DNA of 55,933 bases from the NCBI GenBank assembly GCA_964504195.1, contig CAZDDI010000024.1:1-55933 (forward strand). Reading direction: 5' to 3'. The notes below the pieces were generated by a model, which was given only the letters and a program-made list of their open reading frames with translations, was not told the origin of the DNA and searched no databases. Within the stretch, counting starts at the first letter, position 1. Every line of letters starts with the position of its first letter. Of this stretch, positions 24,434 through 32,494 are shown piece after piece. The DNA comes from CAZDDI01 sp964504195 (GTDB lineage: Bacteria > Chloroflexota > Anaerolineae > B4-G1 > SLSP01). Both the position numbers and the translations under genes were made by a program.

Positions 24434-26839
24434 CTACCTGGTGATTGCCGGTAAGATCAAGACATCGCCTTGGGGCAGCCCATCCACGCTCACCGGGTAA
24501 CGTTCCAGCGTCCCTAGCGCGTAGACGCCGGTCAGCGGGGTGTACGCGCCGCCGGGCGCTCCCGGCGGCAGCGGCAGGCGGTGCCGCTGGATGAGGCCAT
24601 CGCCGGGCTGCCACTGCTCCTGCGGCACGCCCAATCCATCCCCCACGCCAACCGGCGCACCATCCGGCCCTAGCAAGTGCAGCATCAGCGAGACCGGCGT
24701 CGCGGGCGGCGTTTCCACCTGCCAGTAGGTCCAGACTTCTATTTCCTGGATGGATGGCCGCACCGTATGCCCCAGGAAACGCAACCCGCCAATGTGGATG
24801 GGGGCGGTTGCCGGTAGTGCGGGCGTGGCGGAGTGGGGCACAGCCTCGTAAATCACAAAGGGGGGCTGGTAGCCACTGTAGGTCTGCTCGAAGCTTTTAC
24901 GAAGCCCTGCTAGTTGTGCTTGGATGAAGGGGTCTGCACTCCGCGCCGTTTCACGGTAGATAGCCACCCAACCGGGCGTTGCGCCACCGCCGGGCAGCAG
25001 CCAGCTCTGCGTACAGTCGAAATAAACCTGGCGCAGCTCAGCGTGCCCGAAGCCCTCGGCGATCACCTCGGTGGGCAGCGGCGCGACGGGGACGGTACAT
25101 TGCGCGATCCATCCGGCGGGCGTGGGCGGTTCTGCCACATGGTACACAAAGAGCGCGTGGCCCAGTTTGGCGTCCGGCTCGCGGTGGCGAAACCAGTCAT
25201 ACATCTCCGGGTCGGCAGTGAGGATGCCTTGCAGCGTGGTGGTGCTCAGCGCATAGACGCCCGGCGCCGGATTGAAGCGGCGCGGCAGCATCCCCGGCGC
25301 GGCGTTTAGCGGCGGTAGCGGCGCAAAATCCAGCCCGTAGCTGCGTAACGCCGCCCCGTACTCGATGTAAGTGGAGATGTATACCGGCCCTGTCTGCTGC
25401 TCCTCTTGATAGCGCGCCAGCTCCTTGAACGCCTGCCCCCAATCGAGGTTGGAATCCACCAGATAGCGATACCCCTCATCCGGCCCCCCAACCAGGGCAT
25501 TGAAGTGCGCCAAGTAGTGCGGCGCGAGGGTCAGCGTCCCCAGCGCGAGCCAGGCGAGTAAGCCGTACTGCGTAATGCGTACTGCGTAATGCGTGAAATT
25601 CGCCATCCGCCATCCGCCATTCGCCATCCGCCATCCGCCATTCGCCATCCGCCATTCGCTATCCGCCATTCGCCATTCACCATTCGTCATTCGCCATGCC
25701 TTGCCAGCTAGCCCCACATACAACAGCGGCAACACCGGCAGCAGATGCCGGTAGCCGATGTTGAGGCGGCTGTAGATGACGAAGGCGCCATACAGCGCCG
25801 TGAAGGCCCAGAGGGGGAGCATATCTTCCCACTTGCGGCGCGGTTGCATGAGTGTTGCCGCCCCGCCTGCCAGCATCAACAACAGCGTAGGCAGCGGCGT
25901 TTTGATGGCGAAGGCGACCGGGAAGTAGTACCACCAGCCCTCGGTGGAGAATTTGCCCATGAGGAAGGCCGGGTGGCCGCCGCCGGTAGCCTTGAGTACG
26001 CGCTCCCACAGCAGCAGGTGACTTCCTGCCGGCAAGGGGAAAGCTAGCCCGGCGATGGCGCGCAGCTCGAAGCCGTAAGTAGCCCAGAGCGCCAGCCCGG
26101 CGACGCCGAACAGCGCGCAGGATTGCCAGAGAAAGCGCGGCAGCGCCTCGCCGCGATGGGCGCGGTACAGGCGCGCCATCCGCACGAGCAGGAGCAGCCC
26201 CACAATCGGCAGCAGCAGCACGGCGTTGAGCTTGGTGCTCTGCGCCAGCCCCAGCACGAGGCCCGTTGCCAGCGCCCGGCGCAGGGTGGGGCGTTGCAAG
26301 AAGCGCCAGCTGGCGAAGAGCGTCGCCACACAGCCCAACATCACCGCGAGGTCGTTGGTCGCCAGGCCCGCGTGCGCCAGCAGATTGGGGTCGAAGGCCG
26401 CCACAAAGAGCGCGAGCAGCCCCGCCCGCGCGCCGAACAAATCCGCCGCCCAGCGGTAGATCACGGCGAGCAGCAGCACGCCCAGCAGCGCCGCCATCGC
26501 GCGCGGCGGCAGCACAATGCGCTCCAGCGGTTGGTAGGGATAGTAGAATTCCTGCGTCACCCACAGCAGGCTGATGGGGTCGGGCGAGCGCCACGAGGGA
26601 GCAGCGGCGGGCGAGCCTAGATCGGGGACAAACAGCAGCGGCAGCGCGTTCCAGGTCTTGGCGAGGGGCGGATGGCCGTCGTACTCGATGAGCAGCGGAT
26701 CGCCGGTGGTGAGATAGGCGTAGCCGCTGGTCAGCTGCGGCCCTTCATCGCTGGTGAGCGAAAGCTGTCGCGCCGCATTCATCACCTGCGCGAAAAACAG
26801 CAGTAGCAGTATGCTGCCCCAACGATTATACTTTTTCAT
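24434..26839 (-). CDS. GT39-type membrane glycosyltransferase, paralogue B
   Basis: An 801-residue polytopic protein similar along its length to those at 151 and 32495. The signature TSDEGPQ (Asp31-Glu32) and GHPPLAK (His56) follow the first helix. About ten helices, the DSNLDWGQAFKEL motif and a large extracytoplasmic tail follow, with the YWQV ... SLMLHLL ... GDGLG ... PGDGLIQRH module. Between helix groups sits a period-7 peptide insert (WRMANGG repeated) encoded by heptad DNA repeats at 25572-25705. It is the last gene of the operon starting at 30529. The GT2 enzyme at 28096 may supply its polyprenyl-phosphate sugar donor. Its 3' end is duplicated at 15917-16143. Confidence 0.85.
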   Translation of the reverse strand: MKKYNRWGSILLLLFFAQVMNAARQLSLTSDEGPQLTSGYAYLTTGDPLLIEYDGHPPLAKTWNALPLLFVPDLGSPAAAPSWRSPDPISLLWVTQEFYYPYQPLERIVLPPRAMAALLGVLLLAVIYRWAADLFGARAGLLALFVAAFDPNLLAHAGLATNDLAVMLGCVATLFASWRFLQRPTLRRALATGLVLGLAQSTKLNAVLLLPIVGLLLLVRMARLYRAHRGEALPRFLWQSCALFGVAGLALWATYGFELRAIAGLAFPLPAGSHLLLWERVLKATGGGHPAFLMGKFSTEGWWYYFPVAFAIKTPLPTLLLMLAGGAATLMQPRRKWEDMLPLWAFTALYGAFVIYSRLNIGYRHLLPVLPLLYVGLAGKAWRMTNGEWRMADSEWRMANGGWRMANGGWRMANFTHYAVRITQYGLLAWLALGTLTLAPHYLAHFNALVGGPDEGYRYLVDSNLDWGQAFKELARYQEEQQTGPVYISTYIEYGAALRSYGLDFAPLPPLNAAPGMLPRRFNPAPGVYALSTTTLQGILTADPEMYDWFRHREPDAKLGHALFVYHVAEPPTPAGWIAQCTVPVAPLPTEVIAEGFGHAELRQVYFDCTQSWLLPGGGATPGWVAIYRETARSADPFIQAQLAGLRKSFEQTYSGYQPPFVIYEAVPHSATPALPATAPIHIGGLRFLGHTVRPSIQEIEVWTYWQVETPPATPVSLMLHLLGPDGAPVGVGDGLGVPQEQWQPGDGLIQRHRLPLPPGAPGGAYTPLTGVYALGTLERYPVSVDGLPQGDVLILPAITR
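25572..25705. repeat. In-frame heptad tandem repeats (GCCATCC/GCCATTC, GCGTAAT)
   Basis: About ten units of a 7-base repeat (GCCATCC and GCCATTC variants) follow units of GCGTAAT and GCGTACT. Because three units make 21 bases, the run encodes a peptide repeat with period 7 (GGWRMAN). The same loop of paralogues A (1341-1400) and C (33541-33650) contains different heptads of the same kind. Confidence 0.8.
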
Positions 26840-26937
26840 TGTAAAAAACGGGGGATTTCACGCAGAGCCGCTAGGGAGTCTTGGGGTGAAGTCTCAAAAA
26901 CTTTGCGTCTTTGCGGCTTTGCGTTGATATTCTTCAT

Positions 26938-28026
26938 CTAAAATCCACAATCCAAAATCCGCGCAACGATGCGCTCCGCCGCGCCACGTTGCGGGCTTAC
27001 ATCCACCGCCTGCAACGCGCCGCGTCCCTGTTCCAGCAAGCCCGGCGCGATGTCCACAATCCCCTCGCGGCGATTGCCCACGATGACCGCCGCGCCCGCC
27101 TCCACCAGATACATCCACTCCGTCTCCTGGCGGGCGATCAACAGCGGCGTTCCCAGCGTCGCCGCCTCTTCTTGCAGGCCGCCGGAATCCGTCATCACCG
27201 CGCGGGCGTGGCTGACCAGATGCAGCATATCCAGATAGCCCACCGGCTCGATGATGTGCAGGCGCGGGTGGCGCGTCACGGGCGACGTGAGGGCGTCCAT
27301 CACAGCGCGCGTGCGCGGGTGGATGGGGAACACAAAGTCCCATGTCTCCGCCAGCGTGTTGATGGCTTCCAGGATGCCGCGTAACGTCTCCGGGGTGGTG
27401 TTCTCCGCGCGATGGAGCGTGAGCAGCACATAGCCCTCCGCTGCCAGCCCTAGCTCCTGCACGAGCGTGCGTTCCGCCGCGAGCGGCGCATTGCGCAGGC
27501 AGGCATCAATCGCCGTGGAGCCGACGACGTGGATGCGCTCCGCTGGAATGCCCTCCGCCTGCAAATGCCCCCGCTCCCGTTCGCCGGGCGCGAAGCACCA
27601 CGCGGCGACGTGATCCGCCACCACGCGGTTGATCTCCTCCGGCATCGCCCGGTTGAAGGAGCGACAGCCCGCCTCCAGATGGAGCGCGGGGATGTGGAGC
27701 TTCGCCGCGCCGAGCATCGCCGCGAGCACGGTGTTCGTATCACCCAGGGCAATGACGGCGGCGGGGGTTTCCTCCAGCAGCACCGCTTCCAGTCGTTCCA
27801 GAATGCGCGCTGTCTGCACGCCCTGCGAGGCCGATCCGACCTCCAGCCGGTAATCCGGCGCGGGCAAGCGCAGCTCCTCGAAGAACAGCGCGTCCATCGT
27901 GTAGCTGTAGTGCTGCCCGGAGTGGATCAGCCGGTGCTCGCAAGCCTCGCCCAACAGCGGAATCACCGGCGAGAGCTTGATGATCTCCGGGCGTGTGCCC
28001 ACAACCGTAACGATTTTAGGTTTCAT
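26938..28026 (-). CDS. wecB: UDP-N-acetylglucosamine 2-epimerase (non-hydrolysing)
   Basis: A 362-residue enzyme that interconverts UDP-GlcNAc and UDP-ManNAc in the cytoplasm, supplying ManNAc-type sugars for surface polysaccharide. It starts with the family signature VVGTRPEIIKLSP. It keeps HSGQHYS, the catalytic-type Asp96 (LGDTN), Glu118 (HLEAG), Glu131 (MPEEINR) and His205 (TLHRAEN), and the TDSGGLQEEA nucleotide motif. These positions correspond to Asp95, Glu117, Glu131 and His213 of the E. coli enzyme. The length is normal for the family. It lies between the GT2 gene (69 bases upstream) and the GT39 gene (98 bases downstream, a gap holding GCAAAG heptad-like repeats). Confidence 0.93.
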   Translation of the reverse strand: MKPKIVTVVGTRPEIIKLSPVIPLLGEACEHRLIHSGQHYSYTMDALFFEELRLPAPDYRLEVGSASQGVQTARILERLEAVLLEETPAAVIALGDTNTVLAAMLGAAKLHIPALHLEAGCRSFNRAMPEEINRVVADHVAAWCFAPGERERGHLQAEGIPAERIHVVGSTAIDACLRNAPLAAERTLVQELGLAAEGYVLLTLHRAENTTPETLRGILEAINTLAETWDFVFPIHPRTRAVMDALTSPVTRHPRLHIIEPVGYLDMLHLVSHARAVMTDSGGLQEEAATLGTPLLIARQETEWMYLVEAGAAVIVGNRREGIVDIAPGLLEQGRGALQAVDVSPQRGAAERIVARILDCGF

Positions 28027-28095
28027 ATTTTTTTACGCATTACGTTTTACGCAGTACGAGCGCCATGCGGGTCAGGCTTTCTGGCGTGCGGCTGG

Positions 28096-28851
28096 TCAAG
28101 CGCGGGTAATCGTTTCCAATTCTGTTGCTTTTGGCTTGCGCCCGGTGAGGCGGTAGCCGATCAGCCGCGCCTGGAAGCGCAGGTGCGCCCGGATGATGCG
28201 CGCTATCCGCGCCTTCGATTGCCCGTAGCGGCGGACGTGCAAGACGGTGGGGAACTCGGCGACGCGGGAGCCTAGCAGGAGCGCGTTCGCCAGGAATTCG
28301 GCGGGCATGAGAAACCCAGTCGCCTCGGAAGGCGTGCGCTGCGCGACCTCGCGGCGCACGGCGCGGAACATCGCCGTGTAGGTGTGGATGTCCCACTTGA
28401 GCAGCACCCGGTAGAGCAGCGATGCGCCCTGGCTCAGGATCAGCCGGTAGCGCGGCACACCCTCCACGCCGCCTTGTGGATGGTAGGGCGAGGCCACGAC
28501 GATGTCCACCTCTGGCGTAAGCAGCGCCAACATGCGCGGAATCTCCGTGAAGGGGTACGTCCCATCGCTATCGGTCGTCACCAGTACCGCGCCGTGCGCG
28601 TGAGCGTAGCCCGTGCGCATCGCCGCGCCCAGGCCGCGATTTTGCGCGTGGCGCACCACATACACATCTGGGCGTTGCGCTGCCAATGCTTCCAGCCGGG
28701 CGAGCGTGTCATCGCGGCTGCCATCGTCTATCAGCACGGCTTCGACCGTCTGCGTCTGCGCCAGCGCATCCAGCACCGGGAACAGCGTCTCCGCCAGCCG
28801 CGTGACGTTTTCCGCTTCGTTGTAACAGGGGATGATGAGAGAAAGATCCAT
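28096..28851 (-). CDS. GT2 family glycosyltransferase, polyprenol-phosphate sugar synthase-like
   Basis: A 251-residue GT-A enzyme resembling dolichol-phosphate mannosyltransferases. It has the opening SLIIPCYNEAENV, the nucleotide-binding IDDGSRDDT (Asp42-Asp43), HAQNRGLGAAMRTGY, and the metal-binding DSDGTYP (Asp94, Asp96). There is no membrane domain, so it is likely a cytoplasmic, membrane-associated transferase. A product such as polyprenyl-phosphate-mannose or -glucose would be the donor for the GT39 enzymes encoded nearby; the substrate is inference. It is separated by 9 bases from the upstream YdjM-like gene. Confidence 0.85.
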   Translation of the reverse strand: MDLSLIIPCYNEAENVTRLAETLFPVLDALAQTQTVEAVLIDDGSRDDTLARLEALAAQRPDVYVVRHAQNRGLGAAMRTGYAHAHGAVLVTTDSDGTYPFTEIPRMLALLTPEVDIVVASPYHPQGGVEGVPRYRLILSQGASLLYRVLLKWDIHTYTAMFRAVRREVAQRTPSEATGFLMPAEFLANALLLGSRVAEFPTVLHVRRYGQSKARIARIIRAHLRFQARLIGYRLTGRKPKATELETITRA

Positions 28852-28860
28852 AGCGTTCCT

Positions 28861-29466
28861 TTATCGCGCCAGGGTGAAAGCCCAGCCCATACAGATTGCC
28901 GCACATAGCCACAGCAACACCGCGCCGATTTTGTAGCGTGCGCCATGTCGCCATAGGTACAATCCGCCGTAGAGTGGCAAGAAGATCCCCAGCTCCATGA
29001 AGACGTTGCGGTACATGTAGGGATTATCGAGCCGGAACGCTGGCGCGCTCGGCAAAATGCCGAAGGGCAATTTGAAGCGTGTGGCGCTGAACGGCCAGAG
29101 CAGCGGCAAGGGCCACACCCCCACCAGCAAATCGAGGATGCTGTGCGATAGCCCCACCAGAATCACTTGCACACTGAGCGCGCGTTTGGTTTCCCGCTGT
29201 AACGGCAGCTGGGTCAACACAACCATCGTGAGCAGCGGAAAGAACAGCGTTCCCACCCACGAGTGGGTAATGCGCAGATCGGTCTCCATCGAGAGGCGCG
29301 TAGCATAGAGCTGCGGGATCACATAATCCAAATCGGGTGCCAGCCCCACAAAGCCCAACCAACCTAACCAGAGGAGTGCCCAGCGCCAGGCCATTCGTTC
29401 GGGTGATGACTGCTTGTTGACGTAGATGCCAAGTGTGTTGAGTGTGTGTCCGATGAAGGAGGACAT
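28861..29466 (-). CDS. YdjM-like membrane-bound metal-dependent hydrolase
   Basis: A 201-residue membrane protein of the YdjM / PF04307 type. Conserved polar residues sit in or next to helices: FIGHTLN (His7), LAPDLDY (Asp45, Asp47), ITHSW (His68) and GLSHSILDLL (His108, Asp112). These are the metal-ligand-like positions of the family. There are about five helices. Its natural substrate is unknown. It lies in the glycan operon, 7 bases from the secreted-protein gene and 9 bases before the GT2 gene. Confidence 0.8.
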   Translation of the reverse strand: MSSFIGHTLNTLGIYVNKQSSPERMAWRWALLWLGWLGFVGLAPDLDYVIPQLYATRLSMETDLRITHSWVGTLFFPLLTMVVLTQLPLQRETKRALSVQVILVGLSHSILDLLVGVWPLPLLWPFSATRFKLPFGILPSAPAFRLDNPYMYRNVFMELGIFLPLYGGLYLWRHGARYKIGAVLLWLCAAICMGWAFTLAR

Positions 29467-29473
29467 GGTTATG

Positions 29474-30529
29474 TTAAGGGTGTGTGGTTATCGTGTAAGG
29501 CCCTGCGTATTCAGTAACGCAAGTATTGCTCACTAGCCGGCGTGTTACAATGATGTAGTTGATGATTTGGCCGGGTGTGAAACCGGTAAGGGTTGCCGTG
29601 CGCGTGAGCGACCCCGCATTGTAATTTACAGGGGTGGCGTGCTCGAAATTGAGTGAAAATCTGCTAATGATGGGTAGGTAGTAAGTGTGAGTCAAATGTG
29701 TGGTATCAGTGATGGTGCTGGGTGTGATTAAGGTGTACCAGATTTGGCTGGTACCTGGCGCTTGAAGATTCCAGGTAAGGGTGACTTTTTCGGTACTGGT
29801 GATGCTATTGACATTGTAGATAAAATTACCTGCCGGTCGGAGGGGGGCGGGAAGCCGCTCATTGACGTAGGGAACCGGTTGTAGTGCGCCAGCATCCCAA
29901 AAGGTATCGTAGTAGTGAACTTCTGTGCTGCCGGGTTGTGGCGAGGCGTACAGGATGGCGGTCAGGCTGTTTCCTAGTGGCTCTGCTGTGACAGAGAGCT
30001 CCTCCCACTTAAAAAGCTCCGTCTGTTCACGCGACCAAATCGTGCGATGGAGTGGCGTTGGGTCGTGGACCGCGCCATCGGGCGTGAGTTGCTGCCCCAC
30101 AGGATCCAGCCCGATGCGCGCGTGGGGTAGCGCCCCTGCCAGGGTATGTGTGCGCGCATACATGGTGAGCTCGTAAGGACGGCAGGGCGTAAGCCCATGC
30201 ACCACCTGGAAGACGCCCGCTGTGTAGTTAGCACCCCATTTGAAATAGACCAAAGCGTGGTCACCATCAACGCGGATGTGCTCGCGCCCGCCTTTGATAT
30301 CGTCAAACTCTGGGAGCACCGTGCCATGGATCCACCAGCGTTCCCAGCCGCCGGGGATGAAGTGATTGGGATAGGCCCAATAAAACGGCAATTCATCGAA
30401 ATTGCCGTTGACGAGCAGATTGCCACTGGTGAAGACTTCAGCCTGTTGCGCTGTAGCGCGCGGGCCGATACCTAGCATGACCAAAGTGCATAGAACCAAA
30501 AAGCCAAGAATATAACGTTGCGGTGTCAT
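29474..30529 (-). CDS. Secreted beta-sandwich protein, paralogue of 2808
   Basis: A 351-residue protein with a signal peptide (hydrophobic YILGFLVLCTLVMLGIG, then ATAQQA). The N-terminal module has LVNGNFDEL, GVFQVVHGLTPC, RIGLDPVG and IWSREQ. A fibronectin-like C-terminal half contains LTWNLQAPGTSQIWYTL and ends in INYIIVTRRLVSN; the YYLPIISRF motif is present. I prefer ATG 30529, which has AAGGAG 12 bases upstream; a GTG at 30538 is in frame but only 3 bases from that site. It heads the operon running to 24434, and the promoter lies about 110 bases upstream. Confidence 0.8.
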   Translation of the reverse strand: MTPQRYILGFLVLCTLVMLGIGPRATAQQAEVFTSGNLLVNGNFDELPFYWAYPNHFIPGGWERWWIHGTVLPEFDDIKGGREHIRVDGDHALVYFKWGANYTAGVFQVVHGLTPCRPYELTMYARTHTLAGALPHARIGLDPVGQQLTPDGAVHDPTPLHRTIWSREQTELFKWEELSVTAEPLGNSLTAILYASPQPGSTEVHYYDTFWDAGALQPVPYVNERLPAPLRPAGNFIYNVNSITSTEKVTLTWNLQAPGTSQIWYTLITPSTITDTTHLTHTYYLPIISRFSLNFEHATPVNYNAGSLTRTATLTGFTPGQIINYIIVTRRLVSNTCVTEYAGPYTITTHP

Positions 30530-30641
30530 ACTAATCACAAACTCCTTTACTCAAGTAAATTTTGCTTATCCACCAGCTATTATGCTCATGCTCTTGCTAT
30601 GAAAAACTCGAGTCATGCCTAGCCGAGGCTATCGCTGGGTG

Positions 30642-30669
30642 ATTATAGCATCTAATCTTTGCTGGTCAA
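30642..30669 (-). promoter_or_regulatory. Promoter of the glycan operon
   Basis: On the minus strand TTGACC (30669-30664), 16 bases, then a perfect TATAAT (30647-30642). It faces away from the plus-strand promoter at 30688, so the two operons are divergently transcribed from a region of about 75 bases. Confidence 0.6.
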
Positions 30670-30687
30670 TCATTGGCAGCGCGTTTG

Positions 30688-30715
30688 TTGACAAGCGCAT
30701 TGGCTGTGTTACAAT
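30688..30715 (+). promoter_or_regulatory. Promoter of the LysM protein gene
   Basis: A perfect TTGACA (30688-30693), 16 bases and TACAAT (30710-30715). Transcription would begin near 30722. This makes the in-frame start at 30728 too close for a ribosome binding site and supports ATG 30791. Confidence 0.6.
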
Positions 30716-30790
30716 TCGCAACGTTGTGTGGAACACGCTATTGTCAGGCATACTTGGGATGCTGTAATTTCAAAAAGCAGGTATACCATC

Positions 30791-32389
30791 ATGTTACTAA
30801 AACGCAATGTGTGGAATTGGCTGATTCTGTTCAGTTTGTTGATGATGCTAATGGCCGTGCGCTCGCCCCAGCCGGCCCAGGCGCAGACGCCCGGTGTGAA
30901 TCTGCTGCGCAACGGCGATTTTGAAGAGGGCGATATCACCTGGCCCATGCAAGATGGCATTCCCGAAGTGCAAATTGCGCCGGGCTGGCGTGGCTTTTAT
31001 GTGGATAATCCCCCCGCGTATGCTGTGGTTCCCTATGCGTGTATGGATAAACCTAACTGTAGTTACTGGCGGCGTCCGGAGTTCCGGGATGTCAAAAGTG
31101 GGGAGTTTGCCTATCGGGTGCATCAGGGCTGGCGCGCGCAAAAGTATTTTTCTTTCAGCGGGCAGCACGAGGCAGGGCTTTATCAACAGGTGAGCGGGAT
31201 CACGCCAGGCACCCCCTTGCGCTTCACGGCACACATGATGACCTGGTCGTGTATGGCCTCTGCAGAGCAGTGGAACGTTTGTCCTACGGGGCATCTTTCC
31301 AACAACCCCGCGCCCATGCATACAAAAGTAGGGATTGATCCTACCGGCGGTACCAATCCCTGGGCCGGGACTGTGATCTGGTCGCCAGAGATCAGCGCGA
31401 TAGATACTTGGACGTTATTTGCAGTCGAGGCGCAAGCGGTCAACAGCACCGTCACTGTGTTTACCTATTCGCGGGCCAACTGGCACGATTACATTTTCCG
31501 CGTCCACAATGATGTGTATGTAGATACGGCAGCTTTGGTTGTGATTGGTGAGACGCCGGAGACACCTGCGCCGCCGCCGCCAACACAAGAGTCGCCGGTT
31601 GATGTAACCCCTGTGCCGACGCCCACTCCGGCTGCTACACCTCCCCCCCGTTCAGATGGGGCCGTCGTCCACATTGTTAGTAGCGGTGACACGCTTTCTG
31701 CCATTGCCCGACGTTATAATGTACCAGCTGACCAAATCATCGCCCTTAACAACATCGCCAATCCTAGCATTCTTGTTGTGGGGCAGGAGCTGGTGATTTC
31801 GCGTCCCGGCGGCGTTGTTGCGCCTCCCCCCCAACCTACGGTTGCCCCTACCGAAACGCCGTCGCCTACGCCGGTTGATGTAACCACACCGATTACACTC
31901 CCCCTGCCTACGCAGGAACCTTCAGAGCCGCTACCGGTTGCGCTTAGCGGGCAGTTATGCCTGCTGGCCTATTCCGACAGCAATGCTGATGGGGTGCGCC
32001 AGCCGGAGGAACCGCTGTTGCCGGGGGTAACGTTTACTATCCAAGGGGATAATCAACCATTGCTGTACACTACCACCGGAATACAAGAGCCTTTCTGTTT
32101 CACGGACTTGCCTGTGGGAACGTATCAGGTGATAGCGCAAGTAAGCGCCGCCGATGCGGCGATGATAGCCAATGCTTACAGTGTTGTTATCAGTCCAGAT
32201 GCCCCGCTGGAGCTGGCACTGGGCTTTTCGCAAAACATCCCGGAAGTAGCGGACGCTGTTGTACCGGAACCAACCGTCGCACCTGAAGCACCAGCGGCAG
32301 CCGTTTCACCTTGGTCTATCGTCCTGAGCGTGTTTGGCGTGGTATGCTTGCTCGGTAGCGGTGGTCTCTTCCTGGTGCGTCGCCGCTGA
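30791..32389 (+). CDS. LysM-containing surface protein with C-terminal membrane anchor
   Basis: A 532-residue protein. The signal peptide (LILFSLLMMLMAV ... AQAQ) is followed by a beta-sandwich module (LLRNGDFEEG, GLYQQVSGITPGTP, VGIDPTGG, VIWSPE) homologous to those at 2808 and 29474. A Pro/Thr-rich linker and one LysM domain (about residues 290-337; HIVSSGDTLSAIARRYNV ... ILVVGQELVI) follow. After a second linker comes an SdrD-B-like domain (about 385-480; YSDSNADGVRQPEE). A C-terminal helix (IVLSVFGVVCLLGSGGLFLV) ends in RRR. LysM should bind peptidoglycan N-acetylglucosamine chains. The end resembles a sorting-type anchor without an LPXTG motif. The frame extends upstream to 30728, but the signal peptide and promoter favour 30791. 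Confidence 0.82.
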   Translation: MLLKRNVWNWLILFSLLMMLMAVRSPQPAQAQTPGVNLLRNGDFEEGDITWPMQDGIPEVQIAPGWRGFYVDNPPAYAVVPYACMDKPNCSYWRRPEFRDVKSGEFAYRVHQGWRAQKYFSFSGQHEAGLYQQVSGITPGTPLRFTAHMMTWSCMASAEQWNVCPTGHLSNNPAPMHTKVGIDPTGGTNPWAGTVIWSPEISAIDTWTLFAVEAQAVNSTVTVFTYSRANWHDYIFRVHNDVYVDTAALVVIGETPETPAPPPPTQESPVDVTPVPTPTPAATPPPRSDGAVVHIVSSGDTLSAIARRYNVPADQIIALNNIANPSILVVGQELVISRPGGVVAPPPQPTVAPTETPSPTPVDVTTPITLPLPTQEPSEPLPVALSGQLCLLAYSDSNADGVRQPEEPLLPGVTFTIQGDNQPLLYTTTGIQEPFCFTDLPVGTYQVIAQVSAADAAMIANAYSVVISPDAPLELALGFSQNIPEVADAVVPEPTVAPEAPAAAVSPWSIVLSVFGVVCLLGSGGLFLVRRR

Positions 32390-32430
32390 TTCGACGCCAT
32401 CCTACGCTGTTGCACTGAACCATCTTGAGT

Positions 32431-32474
32431 AAAAAAATGCTCCACGGGAATCTGGCGATCCCGTGGAGCATTTT
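32431..32474. terminator. Bidirectional intrinsic terminator
   Basis: A perfect 15-bp stem AAAATGCTCCACGGG (32434-32448) and CCCGTGGAGCATTTT (32460-32474) has A-rich and T-rich arms and lies between convergent genes ending at 32389 and 32495. The run of seven A before the stem gives a T tract in the minus direction as well. Confidence 0.85.
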
Positions 32475-32494
32475 GGAATCCAGGCTTATTGCAT

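Noticed and set aside
24434..30529. Many long plus-strand frames opposite the glycosyltransferase and epimerase genes
   Set aside because: High-GC antisense shadows, Arg/Ala/His-rich, with no ribosome binding sites or recognisable domains.
30728..30790. 21 extra residues before the LysM protein
   Set aside because: They would precede the signal peptide and lie almost on the predicted transcription start.
32290..32389. LPXTG-type sortase signal at the end of the LysM protein
   Set aside because: There is a C-terminal helix and an RRR tail but no LPXTG-like pentapeptide before it.
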